A DNA stretch of 64,000 nt from Bradyrhizobium sp. CCGB01. Lineage in GTDB: Bacteria > Pseudomonadota > Alphaproteobacteria > Rhizobiales > Xanthobacteraceae. Under the pieces are notes generated by a model that saw nothing but the letters and a program-made list of their open reading frames with translations, was not told where the DNA came from and made no database searches. The position numbers and the translations under genes were made by a program. The stretch covers positions 7,936,001 through 8,000,000 of the forward strand of contig NZ_JANADK010000001.1 of NCBI RefSeq assembly GCF_024199795.1. Direction: 5' to 3'. Positions 45,576 through 55,252 of the stretch are shown in pieces. Position 1 is the first letter of the stretch; each line of letters starts with the position of its first letter.

Positions 45576-45902
45576 ATTTGGGTCACAATGCGAAGAACTC
45601 AACCTGAGCAAATCTAGTCCGCCATGTCTCAAAAAGCGGGCATCCCGCGAGCCCAGACGCTGCTTCGGAAAAATGGCCAATAGCGGACATTGGCTCGGCA
45701 GGAGCGCAAATGCCGCAATGGCTGGACTATGCTCACAGCCACATCTCTGCGAAATTGCCGATCACTCGGCAAAGGCACTCCCATTGTAAAAGCCTAACCC
45801 TGAAACAAAATGTGAAACGAGGAGCAGGGATATTCCTAAAATCTGACTTTAATTCCTCTCTTCTTCACTCCGTTAGCACGTTCATTTAATGAGTAAGCAT
45901 CG
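45576..45902. other. Non-coding stretch
   Basis: No gene, repeat or RNA recognised; presumably the promoter of the small gene at 45903. Confidence 0.4.
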
Positions 45903-46076
45903 ATGACTGATCAACAGTTGGCGCTGCAAGCGATTAGCGAAGCGCAGCTCATATTGGAAGAATACTTGCAGCCCCGACCCAAGGATAATGCGCAGATCCT
46001 TGAGAAGCTGGTGGAAGTCCTCGAACGCCTCGCCTTGGTCGTTGCCATAAGTCGATTGCAGCAACAGGGCGGCTGA
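45903..46076 (+). CDS. 57-aa small protein of unknown function
   Basis: The product reads MTDQQLALQAISEAQLILEE and continues through LQPRPKDNAQILEKLVEVLE to SRLQQQGG. It is a helical, acidic, cytoplasmic small protein of a type I associate with Bradyrhizobium genomes. The composition is natural and the stop lies eight bases before the next gene, so the two may be co-transcribed. The ribosome site is weak. The function is unknown. Confidence 0.72.
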   Translation: MTDQQLALQAISEAQLILEEYLQPRPKDNAQILEKLVEVLERLALVVAISRLQQQGG

Positions 46077-46084
46077 GCGAGCCT

Positions 46085-46471
46085 ATGAGCAAATCGCTTA
46101 AATGGTTTGCTCTCACCTTTTGTATCGCTACGTTGTCGCCGCTCGAAATGAGAATCGTGCAAGCTAAGCAACAATGCAGCTCTGCAATGCCGGCAAATCG
46201 GCAAGCGCAGTGGTGGTCCTATCGTCTCATCGACGGACGAAAATGCTGGTACGCGGGCAAGCCCATGCTTTCGAAGTCGTTGCTGGAGTGGTCTTCTGAG
46301 GTATCTCGCGAACCGGTTTCTCGTGGAGAGGCTACGGGCGCCGTCGTAGCGAAGCCTAATACGCCAGGCAATCCATTGGATGCGCAAGCGTCGACACTGA
46401 CTGAGCTTGACACGTTTGAGGCGCGATGGCGCTTTAGGATCTTCCAAGTTCCGCAGGGGGCTCGTGACTGA
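46085..46471 (+). CDS. Small exported protein of unknown function
   Basis: A 128-aa protein. A hydrophobic start (KWFALTFCIATLSPL) suggests a Sec signal. The central block WWSYRLIDGRKCWYAGKPML with an upstream Cys resembles a recurring rhizobial small secreted family. The C-terminal half is low in features. It sits eight bases after the 57-aa gene. The function is unknown. Confidence 0.7.
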   Translation: MSKSLKWFALTFCIATLSPLEMRIVQAKQQCSSAMPANRQAQWWSYRLIDGRKCWYAGKPMLSKSLLEWSSEVSREPVSRGEATGAVVAKPNTPGNPLDAQASTLTELDTFEARWRFRIFQVPQGARD

Positions 46472-46796
46472 CCCACACGTAACCAAGCGAACTTAGTCGT
46501 CACGGCATCGACCGATTGTTCGCTGGTGCGCGCTTCGATGAAGGCGATCGCGGGGCCACCGCGCAAAAGGCCCGGCTCCCCTTTTGCAGAGCACAATGTA
46601 TTGGGGCCGCACGCAATTTCTGCGAATGGATCGTCGGACAAATCCAGGTATCCACGTTGCGCAGACGTTGACCGCAGCACTATGAAACTAGCCTTCCGAA
46701 CCCACGTTAAATCCGGCCACCCGTCGGATCGACTGCCCCTTCGCTGGCCTTCGATCCCAACGGTGCTACTCTTTCGAAAAACGGAGGGAGGAAGAC
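46472..46796. other. Non-coding stretch upstream of phaC
   Basis: No gene recognised; expected to hold the phaC promoter. The end has a strong GGAGGGAGG ribosome site. Confidence 0.5.
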
Positions 46797-48584
46797 ATGA
46801 GAGATCGATCGACGCAACCTACGTGGGATCCTCTTGTTCTCGCTGACCAACTGCACTCGATCGCGAAGCAAAGCCAGTTGCTGATGCAGCGGTTCGCCAC
46901 GTCCCAGGCCGACTCCACGAGGGTCGGCATGGGAGACACCTCGACGCTCGGATTCGATTTCGTCGATCTCATGACGAAAATGATGTCGGACCCGACGCCA
47001 GTAGCGAAGGCCCAGATCGACCTCTTCAACGACAGCATGGCCGTTTGGAAATCGGCGGCAGAAAGCATGTGGCTGATACGCCCTTGCGAAACCGACAGAC
47101 CCAAGGACAAACGGTTCAAGCATCCCGACTGGACCGAGAACGCAGTCTTCAACTACGTGAAGGAAAGCTACCTGGTCGCTGCCAAGGCGATCCTTTCGAC
47201 TGTCCGAGACGTCAAGGGCATGGACGACGCCACCGCGCGCAAGGTCGACTTCTACACGCGTCAGTTCGTCGACGCCATTTCTCCCTCAAATTTCGTCGCC
47301 ACCAATCCGGAGGTGCTCAAAGCCACGCTGGAGACCGGAGGACAAAATCTGCTCCGTGGGCTCGACAACCTGCTTTCCGATGTCGGTCGTGGCGAGGGCC
47401 GCCTCTCCATCACGATGACCGACATGAAGGCCTTCCAGCTCGGCGAGAACATCGCCACGACCCCCGGTAAGATCGTCTTCCAAAACAACCTGATGCAGCT
47501 CATCCAATACGCTCCTACGACAAGCGAAGTCCGCAAGCGACCTCTCCTCATTATCCCGCCGTGGATCAACAAATTTTACGTTCTCGATCTTCAGCCGAAA
47601 AACTCGCTTATCAAGTGGGCAGTCGACCAGGGCCATACCGTCTTCGTCATCTCTTGGGTCAATCCGGACGAGAAGCTCGCGGAGAAGGGCTTCGAAGATT
47701 ACATGCTCGAGGGTCCCGTCGCGGCCCTGGATGCAATCAAAAGGGCGACCGGCGAAGAGCACGTCAATGCCATCGGGTACTGCCTCGGAGGTACTCTGCT
47801 CGCCTCAACGGCCGCCTACCTGGCCGCGAACGAGGACGACAGGATCGCAAGCGCCACCTACTTCGTGACGCTGGTGGATTTCGCAGAAGTCGGTGACATG
47901 GCCGTCTTCATAGATCAGGAGCAGCTCGCGTCGCTCGAAAGGCGCATGCGCGAGCGCGGCTATCTCGACGCTCAGGATATGGCGACGTCATTCAACATGT
48001 TGCGGGCCAACGACCTGATCTGGTCCTTCGTCGTGAACAATTACTTGCTCGGCAGGGAGCAGCTCCCGTTCGACCTACTGTTTTGGAACTCGGACTCCAC
48101 GCGGATGCCCGCGGCTATGCATTCATTCTATCTCCGGGCGATGTATCTGGAAAATCGCCTATCCAAGCCCGGCGGTATCACTCTCGCCGGCACGCCGATC
48201 GACCTGTCGCGGATCAAGATCCCGTCGTTCATCCTGTCCACGCGCGAAGACCATATCGCCCCATGGGAGTCGACCTATGCGGCGACGCGTCTGTATTCCG
48301 GTCCCGTCAAATTCGTGCTGTCCGCCTCCGGACACATGGCGGGAGTCATCAGCGCGCCGGGCAGTAAGTATGGCCATTGGACAAACGACAACTTGCCGCC
48401 TGCCCCCGACCAATGGTTCGCTGGCGCAACCAGTCATCAGGGCTCCTGGTGGCCCGTTTGGGATGAGTGGGTTACTCGCTTGGATCATCAGCGCGATCCC
48501 GCGCGCGAACCGGGCGGCGGCAACTTGCCAGTCATCGAGGACGCTCCCGGCTCCTACGTACGCGTGAGAGCGATGGCATCTTAG
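46797..48584 (+). CDS. phaC: Poly(3-hydroxyalkanoate) synthase, class I
   Basis: A 595-aa PHA synthase that polymerises (R)-hydroxyacyl-CoA into storage granules. The lipase-like box IGYCLGGTL carries catalytic C329; D485 in STREDHIAPWES and H513 in ASGHMAGV complete the triad. Family hallmarks include PPWINKFYVLDLQPKNSLIKW and the WPVWDEWV end. The N-terminal ~100 residues are more divergent. The gene stands alone, without phaA, phaB or phasin genes here, so it may be an extra copy beside a main pha locus elsewhere (inference). Confidence 0.95.
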   Translation: MRDRSTQPTWDPLVLADQLHSIAKQSQLLMQRFATSQADSTRVGMGDTSTLGFDFVDLMTKMMSDPTPVAKAQIDLFNDSMAVWKSAAESMWLIRPCETDRPKDKRFKHPDWTENAVFNYVKESYLVAAKAILSTVRDVKGMDDATARKVDFYTRQFVDAISPSNFVATNPEVLKATLETGGQNLLRGLDNLLSDVGRGEGRLSITMTDMKAFQLGENIATTPGKIVFQNNLMQLIQYAPTTSEVRKRPLLIIPPWINKFYVLDLQPKNSLIKWAVDQGHTVFVISWVNPDEKLAEKGFEDYMLEGPVAALDAIKRATGEEHVNAIGYCLGGTLLASTAAYLAANEDDRIASATYFVTLVDFAEVGDMAVFIDQEQLASLERRMRERGYLDAQDMATSFNMLRANDLIWSFVVNNYLLGREQLPFDLLFWNSDSTRMPAAMHSFYLRAMYLENRLSKPGGITLAGTPIDLSRIKIPSFILSTREDHIAPWESTYAATRLYSGPVKFVLSASGHMAGVISAPGSKYGHWTNDNLPPAPDQWFAGATSHQGSWWPVWDEWVTRLDHQRDPAREPGGGNLPVIEDAPGSYVRVRAMAS

Positions 48585-49230
48585 CTGATCCGCACACCCG
48601 AAACTGCGCCGGCGAAGGCCAAGGCATGTGCATCCGAGCCCGCGCGCGACAATTATCGCCGGTCGGATTTGAACCTATGACCTTCAGGTTATGAGCCTGA
48701 CGCGCTATGCGGGAGCGGTCATGCGTCCCGGGCAATTCTCGCGACGGAGTGGAGTAACTCGCTCGAGGCGATCCCTCGCTTTGCGAGCTGTCGGGTTCGA
48801 GTCGGGAGAGTACTGCCGCCTCTCCCCACACGACGCAAATCTACGATATTTGCTCCGATCGTCCGCCTGAACTCAGAAGCTGGTCGAACGGCGGGTTCAA
48901 TTCGCGGACCGCAACAACATCCCCCAAAGACTTCCGCCGGTCGTAATCTGCCTACGTTTATAAGGATTTGGTCCGCTCTCTTCGTGAGGGCAGACGTTGG
49001 CGGTTGCCAGCTGCAGGTCGGCCATGTCCATGCCCGGACATCGCCACGGGCGGGGCTGGCTGACATGTCACTTCCTTGACACCTTTCGTAGCGTTGGTCT
49101 CTAATCCCCACGCAAGTCCTGAGGCTGGAGGTGACCTTTTCGCCGCCAATCAAGAATGAAGCCAACTGCTCCGCCAGGCGAGTGCCGGGTAAAGGAGCGG
49201 AGGCTAAAAATAGCTTCCTGGGAGGGAACA
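48585..49230. other. Intergenic region with tRNA fragment
   Basis: About 650 bases between phaC and the sugar transporter operon. It contains the initiator tRNA fragment at 48665-48707 and presumably the promoter of the sugar operon. The open frame 48719-49249 (minus) lacks protein-like features. Confidence 0.5.
48665..48707 (-). pseudogene. Fragment of initiator tRNA-Met (CAT anticodon)
   Basis: The minus strand carries about 43 bases that match the inner part of an initiator tRNA: TAGCGCG, then the anticodon arm TCAGG-CTCATAA-CCTGA, the AGGTC variable region and the start of the T-arm (ATAGGTTCAAATCC). The 3' side of the T-stem, the acceptor stem and CCA are replaced by unrelated sequence, so it cannot be functional. 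Such fragments often mark recombination at tRNA genes. Confidence 0.75.
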
Positions 49231-50232
49231 ATGGACAGACGCCAGACACTCAAAATGCTTGGTGGTGCGGCGGCGATCGCCGGTACCGGTTTTCCGGGGT
49301 TTGCTTTTGCGCAGGCTCAAAAGGAAATGGTCACGGTCGTGAAGATCGCCGGCATTCCGTGGTTCAACGCTCTTGAAAAGGGAATCCAGAAGGGTGCCAA
49401 GGACTTCAGCATCAATGCCACCATGGTTGGACCGGCGAACGTCGATCCGGCACAACAGGTAAAGCTGCTCGATGATCTGATCGCCAAGAAGGTCAACGTG
49501 ATCGGCTTGGTGCCGCTGGACGTCAAAGTGTGCGAGCCGGTGCTCAAGCGCGCCCAGGCGGCCGGCATCAAAGTCATCACCCATGAGGGCCCCGAGCAGG
49601 AAGGCCGTGACTGGAACGTGGAATTGATCGATTCCGTTCGCTTCGGTGAAGTGCAGATGGAGCGTCTCGCCAAGGACATGGGCGGCGAAGGCGACTACGT
49701 GGTTTATGTCGGGACCTTGACGACGCCGCTTCACAACAAATGGGCCGACGCCGCGATTGCCTATCAGCAGAAGAATTTCCCGAAAATGAAACTCGTCGCC
49801 GACCGTTTCCCCGGCGCCGACGAGATCGATACCAGCCAGCGCACGACGCTTGACGTGATCAAGGCCTATCCGAACCTTCGCGGCATTCTCGGCTTCGGCT
49901 CGAATGGACCGATCGGGGCCGGCAATGCGGTGCGTCAACAACGCCTTGGCAAGAAGATCGCCGTGGTCGGCACCGTGCTGCCGAGCCAGGCGAAGTCGCT
50001 CATCGCAGATGATACCATCCGCGAAGGTTTCCTGTGGAATCCCACCGATGCAGGTTACGCCATGGTTGCAGTAGCCAAGCTCGTGCTTGATGGCAAGCCA
50101 ATCACGGATGGCGTCGATGTTCCAGGCCTCGGCAAGGCCGCGGTCGATGTGGCCGGCAAGCAGATCAAGGTCGACAAGATCATGCGGATCAACAAAGAAA
50201 CCATCGACGGACTGATTGCCGGAGGACTCTAG
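49231..50232 (+). CDS. Sugar ABC transporter periplasmic binding protein
   Basis: A 333-aa protein with a twin-arginine-like signal (DRRQTLKMLGGAAAIAGTGFP, ending FAFAQ) and a periplasmic-binding fold of the ribose/rhamnose/AI-2 class (VKIAGIPWFNALEKGIQKGA, LDDLIAKKVNVIGLVPLD). The start at 49231 has GGGAGG upstream. It is the first gene of an operon with an ATPase, two permeases, a kinase and an aldolase, so it probably captures a deoxy-sugar or related polyol. The ligand is not determinable. Confidence 0.92.
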   Translation: MDRRQTLKMLGGAAAIAGTGFPGFAFAQAQKEMVTVVKIAGIPWFNALEKGIQKGAKDFSINATMVGPANVDPAQQVKLLDDLIAKKVNVIGLVPLDVKVCEPVLKRAQAAGIKVITHEGPEQEGRDWNVELIDSVRFGEVQMERLAKDMGGEGDYVVYVGTLTTPLHNKWADAAIAYQQKNFPKMKLVADRFPGADEIDTSQRTTLDVIKAYPNLRGILGFGSNGPIGAGNAVRQQRLGKKIAVVGTVLPSQAKSLIADDTIREGFLWNPTDAGYAMVAVAKLVLDGKPITDGVDVPGLGKAAVDVAGKQIKVDKIMRINKETIDGLIAGGL

Positions 50233-50344
50233 AACTACACCGGCCCCAGCCGCCTCGTCGCGCCGCATTCCCGGCTTTCTGGCCGGGAATACGATCCGCG
50301 TCGAGGCGATCGCTTGACAAGCGGTCCCATTACAGGACGAAGCA

Positions 50345-51829
50345 TTGACGACTTTCCTGGAGATGTCCGGCATATCAAAGCGTTTCGGCGGCGTGCATGC
50401 GCTTCGCGACGTCGATCTGACGCTGGAGGTCGGAGAGGTGCATTGCCTTGTCGGCGAAAACGGATCCGGCAAGTCGACGCTGATCAAGATCATTTCCGGC
50501 GTCGAGGCGCCGGAACCAGGAGGCCAGATCGTCATTTCCGGCAAGGAGTACCCAAAACTAAGCCCGGTCTACTCCACCCATTGCGGCATTCAGGTCATCT
50601 ATCAGGATCTATCGCTATTCTCCAACCTCACCGTCGTCGAGAACATCGCCATGGCGCACCATCTTGGCGGCGTCCACACGGTGAACTGGTCCTCTATGCG
50701 GGCCATCGCCATGGCCACAATGGCGAAGGTCGGTATTGAGGTCGATCCGGAAACAAAAGTCTCCGAACTCAGCATTGCCGGACGCCAGCTGGTCGCGATC
50801 TGCCGGGCCCTGGCGGCGGATGCCAAACTCCTCATCATGGATGAGCCGACAGCGTCGCTGACCCGCCACGAGGTCAACACGTTGATCAAGCTCGTCAGCG
50901 ACCTGAAGCGAAGCGGTATCTGCGTCGTATTCGTGAGCCATCGCCTCGACGAGGTGCTCGAGATCGCAGAGCGCGTGACGGTATTGCGGGACGGAGCCAA
51001 GGTAGGCACCTTTGACGCAGCGGCCATCGACGGCAGCAAACTCAGTCACCTGATGACCGGGAAAGCTTTCGAGTATCAGAAGCAGGTGTCCGACCTTGCC
51101 GTGGGTGCGGTTGTCCTCGAAGTCCAGGGCCTTGGCCGCGATGGTGACTACGACGATGTGAGCTTGCAATTGCGCGCCGGAGAAGTCGTGGGGCTTACCG
51201 GATTGCTTGGATCGGGCCGAACCGAGCTCGCACTGTCGCTGTTCGGCATGAACCCGCCCGATCGAGGCACCATGGCGCTTGACGGCCACCGCATCGCGCT
51301 GAACAGGAATGCAGACGCGATCCGTCGAGGCATCGCTTACGTATCCGAGGACAGGCTTGCGCTTGGCCTCATCCTTGACCAGTCGATCACGTCGAACGTC
51401 ACGCTGACCGTGCTGGAACGTCTCGCTGGTGCATTCGGCCTGATTGGCACACGCGCGCGGCAAAGCCATGTTGCGCGATGGGTCGCCGAACTCGGAATCA
51501 AGGTGTCTGATCCCAACAACGCGGTCAAGACGCTCTCCGGCGGCAATCAGCAGCGGATTGTGCTCGCCAAATGGATGGCGACCAACCCACGAGTGCTTAT
51601 CCTTGATAGCCCAACGGTCGGTGTCGACATCCGCGCTAAGGATGGGATTTATGAGATCATCCGGAGGCTGGCCCGCGAGGGCGTCGCGGTGCTGATGATA
51701 TCAGACGAAATCCCCGAGGTACTTTATCACAGCCATCGCGTGCTGGTGATGCGCGAAGGGCGTTTGACCGCTGACGTGATGGCCGCAGACACCTCCGAAG
51801 ATGCGCTTCGGCAGGCGGTCAATGCCTGA
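50345..51829 (+). CDS. Sugar ABC transporter ATP-binding protein (RbsA type)
   Basis: A 494-aa tandem ATPase. The first cassette has Walker A GENGSGKSTL and Walker B LLIMDEPTASL; the second has the degenerate GLLGSGRTEL loop typical of RbsA/XylG, plus LSGGNQQRIVLAKW and LILDSPTVGVD. I keep the TTG start at 50345 with AGGACG upstream; an ATG at 50363 is an alternative. It energises uptake through the two following permeases. Confidence 0.93.
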   Translation: MTTFLEMSGISKRFGGVHALRDVDLTLEVGEVHCLVGENGSGKSTLIKIISGVEAPEPGGQIVISGKEYPKLSPVYSTHCGIQVIYQDLSLFSNLTVVENIAMAHHLGGVHTVNWSSMRAIAMATMAKVGIEVDPETKVSELSIAGRQLVAICRALAADAKLLIMDEPTASLTRHEVNTLIKLVSDLKRSGICVVFVSHRLDEVLEIAERVTVLRDGAKVGTFDAAAIDGSKLSHLMTGKAFEYQKQVSDLAVGAVVLEVQGLGRDGDYDDVSLQLRAGEVVGLTGLLGSGRTELALSLFGMNPPDRGTMALDGHRIALNRNADAIRRGIAYVSEDRLALGLILDQSITSNVTLTVLERLAGAFGLIGTRARQSHVARWVAELGIKVSDPNNAVKTLSGGNQQRIVLAKWMATNPRVLILDSPTVGVDIRAKDGIYEIIRRLAREGVAVLMISDEIPEVLYHSHRVLVMREGRLTADVMAADTSEDALRQAVNA

Positions 51830-52826
51830 ATCGCGGTTTGCTTCATTTGGCAGGTTTCGGCGCAGCCATGAGTTCTGGCTGTTGATCGTGATCCTCGTGC
51901 TCTGCGTCAGCCTGGGCGCGGCGAACGGCCAGTTCCTGACCATGCAGAATCTGTTCGACCTGCTGACCTCCTACGCATTCGTAGGCATCCTCGCCCTCGG
52001 GCTGCTCGTGGTGCTGATCGCCGGCGGAATCGACATCTCCTTCACGGCGACAGCATCGGTGGCGCAATATGTCACGCTTACGGTGGCGAACGCATACGGC
52101 GCGAACTGGGTCTGCGTTTTTGCGATCGCGATCGGTATTGGAGGTGCGCTCGGCGCCCTCAACGCGATCTTCATCCAGAAGCTTCGGATACCATCAATCA
52201 TCGTGTCCGTGGCAACGTTGAACATTTTCTATGGGCTGCTGATTTTCTTCACGGGCGGTAAATACATCTATTCGTTACCCGACTGGTTCGCGGCCGGGAT
52301 ATTCTGGTTCGAGTTCGATTGGGGCAAGGATACGTCCTACGGCGTCAACCTGCAGATCCTCGCGCTGGGGTCCTCATTTCTGTTCACCTGGCTCCTGCTC
52401 AATCGTAGCAACATCGGTCGTCAGATTTACGCCATGGGCGGCAATACCGATGCCGCGCAGCGACTTGGCTTCCATGTCTTCGGCCTCAACATGCTGGTCT
52501 ATTGCTACATGGGGGTCATGGCCGGTATCGCCTCGCTGGTCCAGGCACAGCTTGCACAGTCCGTAGCTCCGACGGTGCTGGTCGGCAAGGAGCTTGACGT
52601 GGTTGCGGCCGTCGTGCTCGGCGGCGCCAGCCTGATGGGCGGCGTCGGCACCGTTCTCGGCACGTTTCTGGGGTTGGCACTGCTCGCCATCCTGCAGAAT
52701 GGAATCATTTTGCTGGGCGTTTCGTCCTATTGGTCGCCATTTTTTGTCGGGTTGGTCATTCTGATCTCGGTCTCGGCGACAGCCTGGTCGCAGCGAGAAC
52801 GGCGGACCCGGAGCGCGCGGTCATGA
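51822..52826 (+). CDS. Sugar ABC transporter permease (RbsC type), first
   Basis: A 334-aa integral membrane protein with about nine to ten spans and the BPD_transp_2 family pattern (LAGGIDISFTATASVAQYV near 60, AVVLGGASLMGGVGTVLGTFLG near 270). The start at 51822 overlaps the ATPase stop by eight bases. It pairs with the next permease as a heterodimer, as in the Rhizobium rhamnose transporter. Confidence 0.92.
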   Translation: MPESRFASFGRFRRSHEFWLLIVILVLCVSLGAANGQFLTMQNLFDLLTSYAFVGILALGLLVVLIAGGIDISFTATASVAQYVTLTVANAYGANWVCVFAIAIGIGGALGALNAIFIQKLRIPSIIVSVATLNIFYGLLIFFTGGKYIYSLPDWFAAGIFWFEFDWGKDTSYGVNLQILALGSSFLFTWLLLNRSNIGRQIYAMGGNTDAAQRLGFHVFGLNMLVYCYMGVMAGIASLVQAQLAQSVAPTVLVGKELDVVAAVVLGGASLMGGVGTVLGTFLGLALLAILQNGIILLGVSSYWSPFFVGLVILISVSATAWSQRERRTRSARS

Positions 52827-53830
52827 GAAATGCGTCCACCCTCGCCCTTCGCGGACGCCTGATCCGTTTGGCCGGCAGCGGGACGATCGCAACCCTCATC
52901 CTGTTGTTGGTCGCGCTCTGGTTGGTGTTCGCCATTACCATCGGCGACCGGTTTTTCTCCGTCAACACGCTGCAATCGATGGCCTTCCAGATGCCGGAGC
53001 TCGGCATCCTTTCGCTTGCGATGATGCTGGCCCTGCTATCTGGCGGCCTCAACCTTTCCATCATCGCCACCGCTAATCTCTCCGGACTGACCATTGCCTT
53101 CCTGCTGACGCACTACATTCCGGGCACTCAGGGCATTGCCTGGGCCGGCGTGCAGGTGCTGGCGATTGCGGCAGGGTTTGCCGTCGCGGCACTGGTCGGC
53201 CTTGTCAACGGATTTGTCATCGCCTATCTCGGCGTTTCGCCCATCCTCGCAACCCTCGGCACCATGACACTCTGCAAGGGACTCGCGATCGGCCTGACGC
53301 GCGGCAATGTCATCTCCGGATTTCCGGAGCCCATTGTTTTCATCGGCAATGGAACGGTTCTCGGGGTGCCTTTTGCCCTGATCGTGCTGGCGCTCTGTGC
53401 GTTACCCGTCGCGCTCATGCTAAACGCAACGCCCTTCGGGGCAAGGGTTTACATGATCGGCTCGAACGAGAAGGCAACCCGCTACTCCGGCGTCGATACC
53501 CGCGCCGTCCTGCTCAAGCTATATGTCCTCTCGAGCCTGCTCGCCGGTGTCGCAGCGGTCGTCATGCTGGCACGTTTCAATTCAGCCAACGCGGCATATG
53601 GCGAGAGCTATCTGCTCATCACCATTCTTGCAGCCGTGCTCGGTGGCGTCGATCCATTTGGCGGCTTTGGCAAAGTCGGCGGATTGCTGCTTGCGCTGAT
53701 CATCCTTCAGGTGATCTCCTCGGCGTTCAACCTTCTCAATCTCAGCCAGTTCCTCACTCTGGCGATCTGGGGTGGCATCCTGATTGCCGTTGCCGCGGTT
53801 CCTCATCTGGGCGGCAAAGCGCCCCGGTAG
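52823..53830 (+). CDS. Sugar ABC transporter permease (RbsC type), second
   Basis: A 335-aa permease of the same family (LALLSGGLNLSIIATANLSG; AAVLGGVDPFGGFGKVGGLLLAL). The start ATG overlaps the preceding stop as ATGA. Two different permeases, rather than one homodimer, match the rhamnose/AI-2-type transporter layout. Confidence 0.92.
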   Translation: MRNASTLALRGRLIRLAGSGTIATLILLLVALWLVFAITIGDRFFSVNTLQSMAFQMPELGILSLAMMLALLSGGLNLSIIATANLSGLTIAFLLTHYIPGTQGIAWAGVQVLAIAAGFAVAALVGLVNGFVIAYLGVSPILATLGTMTLCKGLAIGLTRGNVISGFPEPIVFIGNGTVLGVPFALIVLALCALPVALMLNATPFGARVYMIGSNEKATRYSGVDTRAVLLKLYVLSSLLAGVAAVVMLARFNSANAAYGESYLLITILAAVLGGVDPFGGFGKVGGLLLALIILQVISSAFNLLNLSQFLTLAIWGGILIAVAAVPHLGGKAPR

Positions 53831-53836
53831 ACAACG

Positions 53837-55252
53837 ATGACACGATCGGAAACCTCTCCCCGGATCGCGGTTCTCGATATTGGCAAGACGAATCTGAAAC
53901 TGCTGGTCGCGAGTGAGGACGGCTGGCCGCTCGAAACACATTCGATCCCGAATGTGCCGACCACGGCAGGACCATACCTTGCCTATGATCTTGCCGGGCT
54001 GGAAGAGTGGTTCCTTGACACCTTGGCCGTGGTGACGCAACGCCACACCATCGGCGCGGTGATCGCGACCGCGCATGGGTGTGGCGCCGTGCTTGTCGAA
54101 GGCGACGAGCCAGTGCTGCCGATGATGGACTATGATGCAGTCTCGCCGCCTGAGATCGACCAGGTCTACGCCCGGATTGCGCCTGCCTATGATGAAGTGT
54201 TTTGCGGTATCAGCGGTGCGATGCGGCTCGGAAAGCAATTGCTCTGGCAGGAAAGCGCATATCCCGCCGAATTCGCCCGCGCGAAAACATATCTTATGAC
54301 TGCGCAGTATTTCGCCTTGCGGCTCGGCGGGCGTGCTGCAAGTGAAATTTCACAGCTCGCGGCTCAGAGCCATATCTGGGACCTTTTCCACCATCAGCCT
54401 TCCTCCCTGATGCGCAAGCGCGGCTGGAATCGTCTTCTGCCGGAGCGGGCATCCGCCGGTGCGGTGCTAGGGAGGGTTTCGGAGGCCGTAGCCAAGCGTA
54501 CCGGCTTGGCGCGCTCGACCGAAATCCTCTGCGGCGTGCATGATTCCAACGCCAATCTATTCCGCTACAAGGCCGCGGGCATGGCCGATACCTCGATCCT
54601 ATCAACAGGCACCTGGATGATCGGCTTTCAGCGCGGCCTCGCGCTAGACAACCTCGACGCCACACGCGGCATGGTGCTCAATATCGATGTCGACGGTGAG
54701 AACGTACCCTCCACGCTGATCGCAACAGGCCGCGAATATGACTTGATCAGCAGAGACCACGACGCTTCTGATGCAGCTGTCCTCGCCGCATTGCCGAGTC
54801 TACTGGCCCTTGGAACCCTGGCACTCCCCTCCTTCGTTGGCGATGATGGACTGTTCCCCGGTGCAGCTCACCGCGGGCGCATTATCGGACCGCGGCCCGA
54901 AACGCCAGCCGAATGGCAGGGGTTGGCAGTCCTCTACGCCGCATTCAGCGCAAACCGCTGTCTAGATGCGCTTGGCAGCTCGAAACACGTCGTCATCGAT
55001 GGTGGCTTTGCCGCCAACCTGCCCTTCGCGCGCGCTCTGGCCACGTTGCGGCCATCGCAGAGCGTCTCGGTGAGCCAATCTCGGGATGGAACGGCGCTCG
55101 GCGCTGCGCTGCTGTGGCGGAGATTTTCGCGTACGATTCCGGTTTCGAGCGTGGTGCTTGAAGCTGTCACGCCGCTCGGCGAAGGCGAGTGCAAACGCAC
55201 CCTTTCCGCCGCCTATCAATCCTGGATTTCTTTTTCGGAGCACCCATCATGA
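53837..55252 (+). CDS. FGGY-family carbohydrate kinase
   Basis: A 471-aa sugar kinase. The phosphate loop is VLDIGKTNLKLLV at the N-terminus; the second-domain motifs GVHDSNANLFRYK, STGTWMIGF and VVIDGGFAANLPFARAL fit the L-fuculokinase/rhamnulokinase branch of FGGY kinases. It starts six bases after the second permease and is ATGA-coupled to the aldolase, so it should phosphorylate a ketose at C1 ready for cleavage. It resembles RhaK of rhizobial rhamnose loci, but the substrate is open. Confidence 0.9.
   Translation: MTRSETSPRIAVLDIGKTNLKLLVASEDGWPLETHSIPNVPTTAGPYLAYDLAGLEEWFLDTLAVVTQRHTIGAVIATAHGCGAVLVEGDEPVLPMMDYDAVSPPEIDQVYARIAPAYDEVFCGISGAMRLGKQLLWQESAYPAEFARAKTYLMTAQYFALRLGGRAASEISQLAAQSHIWDLFHHQPSSLMRKRGWNRLLPERASAGAVLGRVSEAVAKRTGLARSTEILCGVHDSNANLFRYKAAGMADTSILSTGTWMIGFQRGLALDNLDATRGMVLNIDVDGENVPSTLIATGREYDLISRDHDASDAAVLAALPSLLALGTLALPSFVGDDGLFPGAAHRGRIIGPRPETPAEWQGLAVLYAAFSANRCLDALGSSKHVVIDGGFAANLPFARALATLRPSQSVSVSQSRDGTALGAALLWRRFSRTIPVSSVVLEAVTPLGEGECKRTLSAAYQSWISFSEHPS

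Noticed and set aside
48780..48835. Second tRNA-like stretch with GGGTTCGAGTC
   Set aside because: The T-stem does not pair properly and no anticodon arm can be built around it.
48719..49249. 176-codon minus-strand frame next to the tRNA fragment
   Set aside because: It runs antisense through the tRNA fragment and the sugar operon promoter and has no protein-like features.
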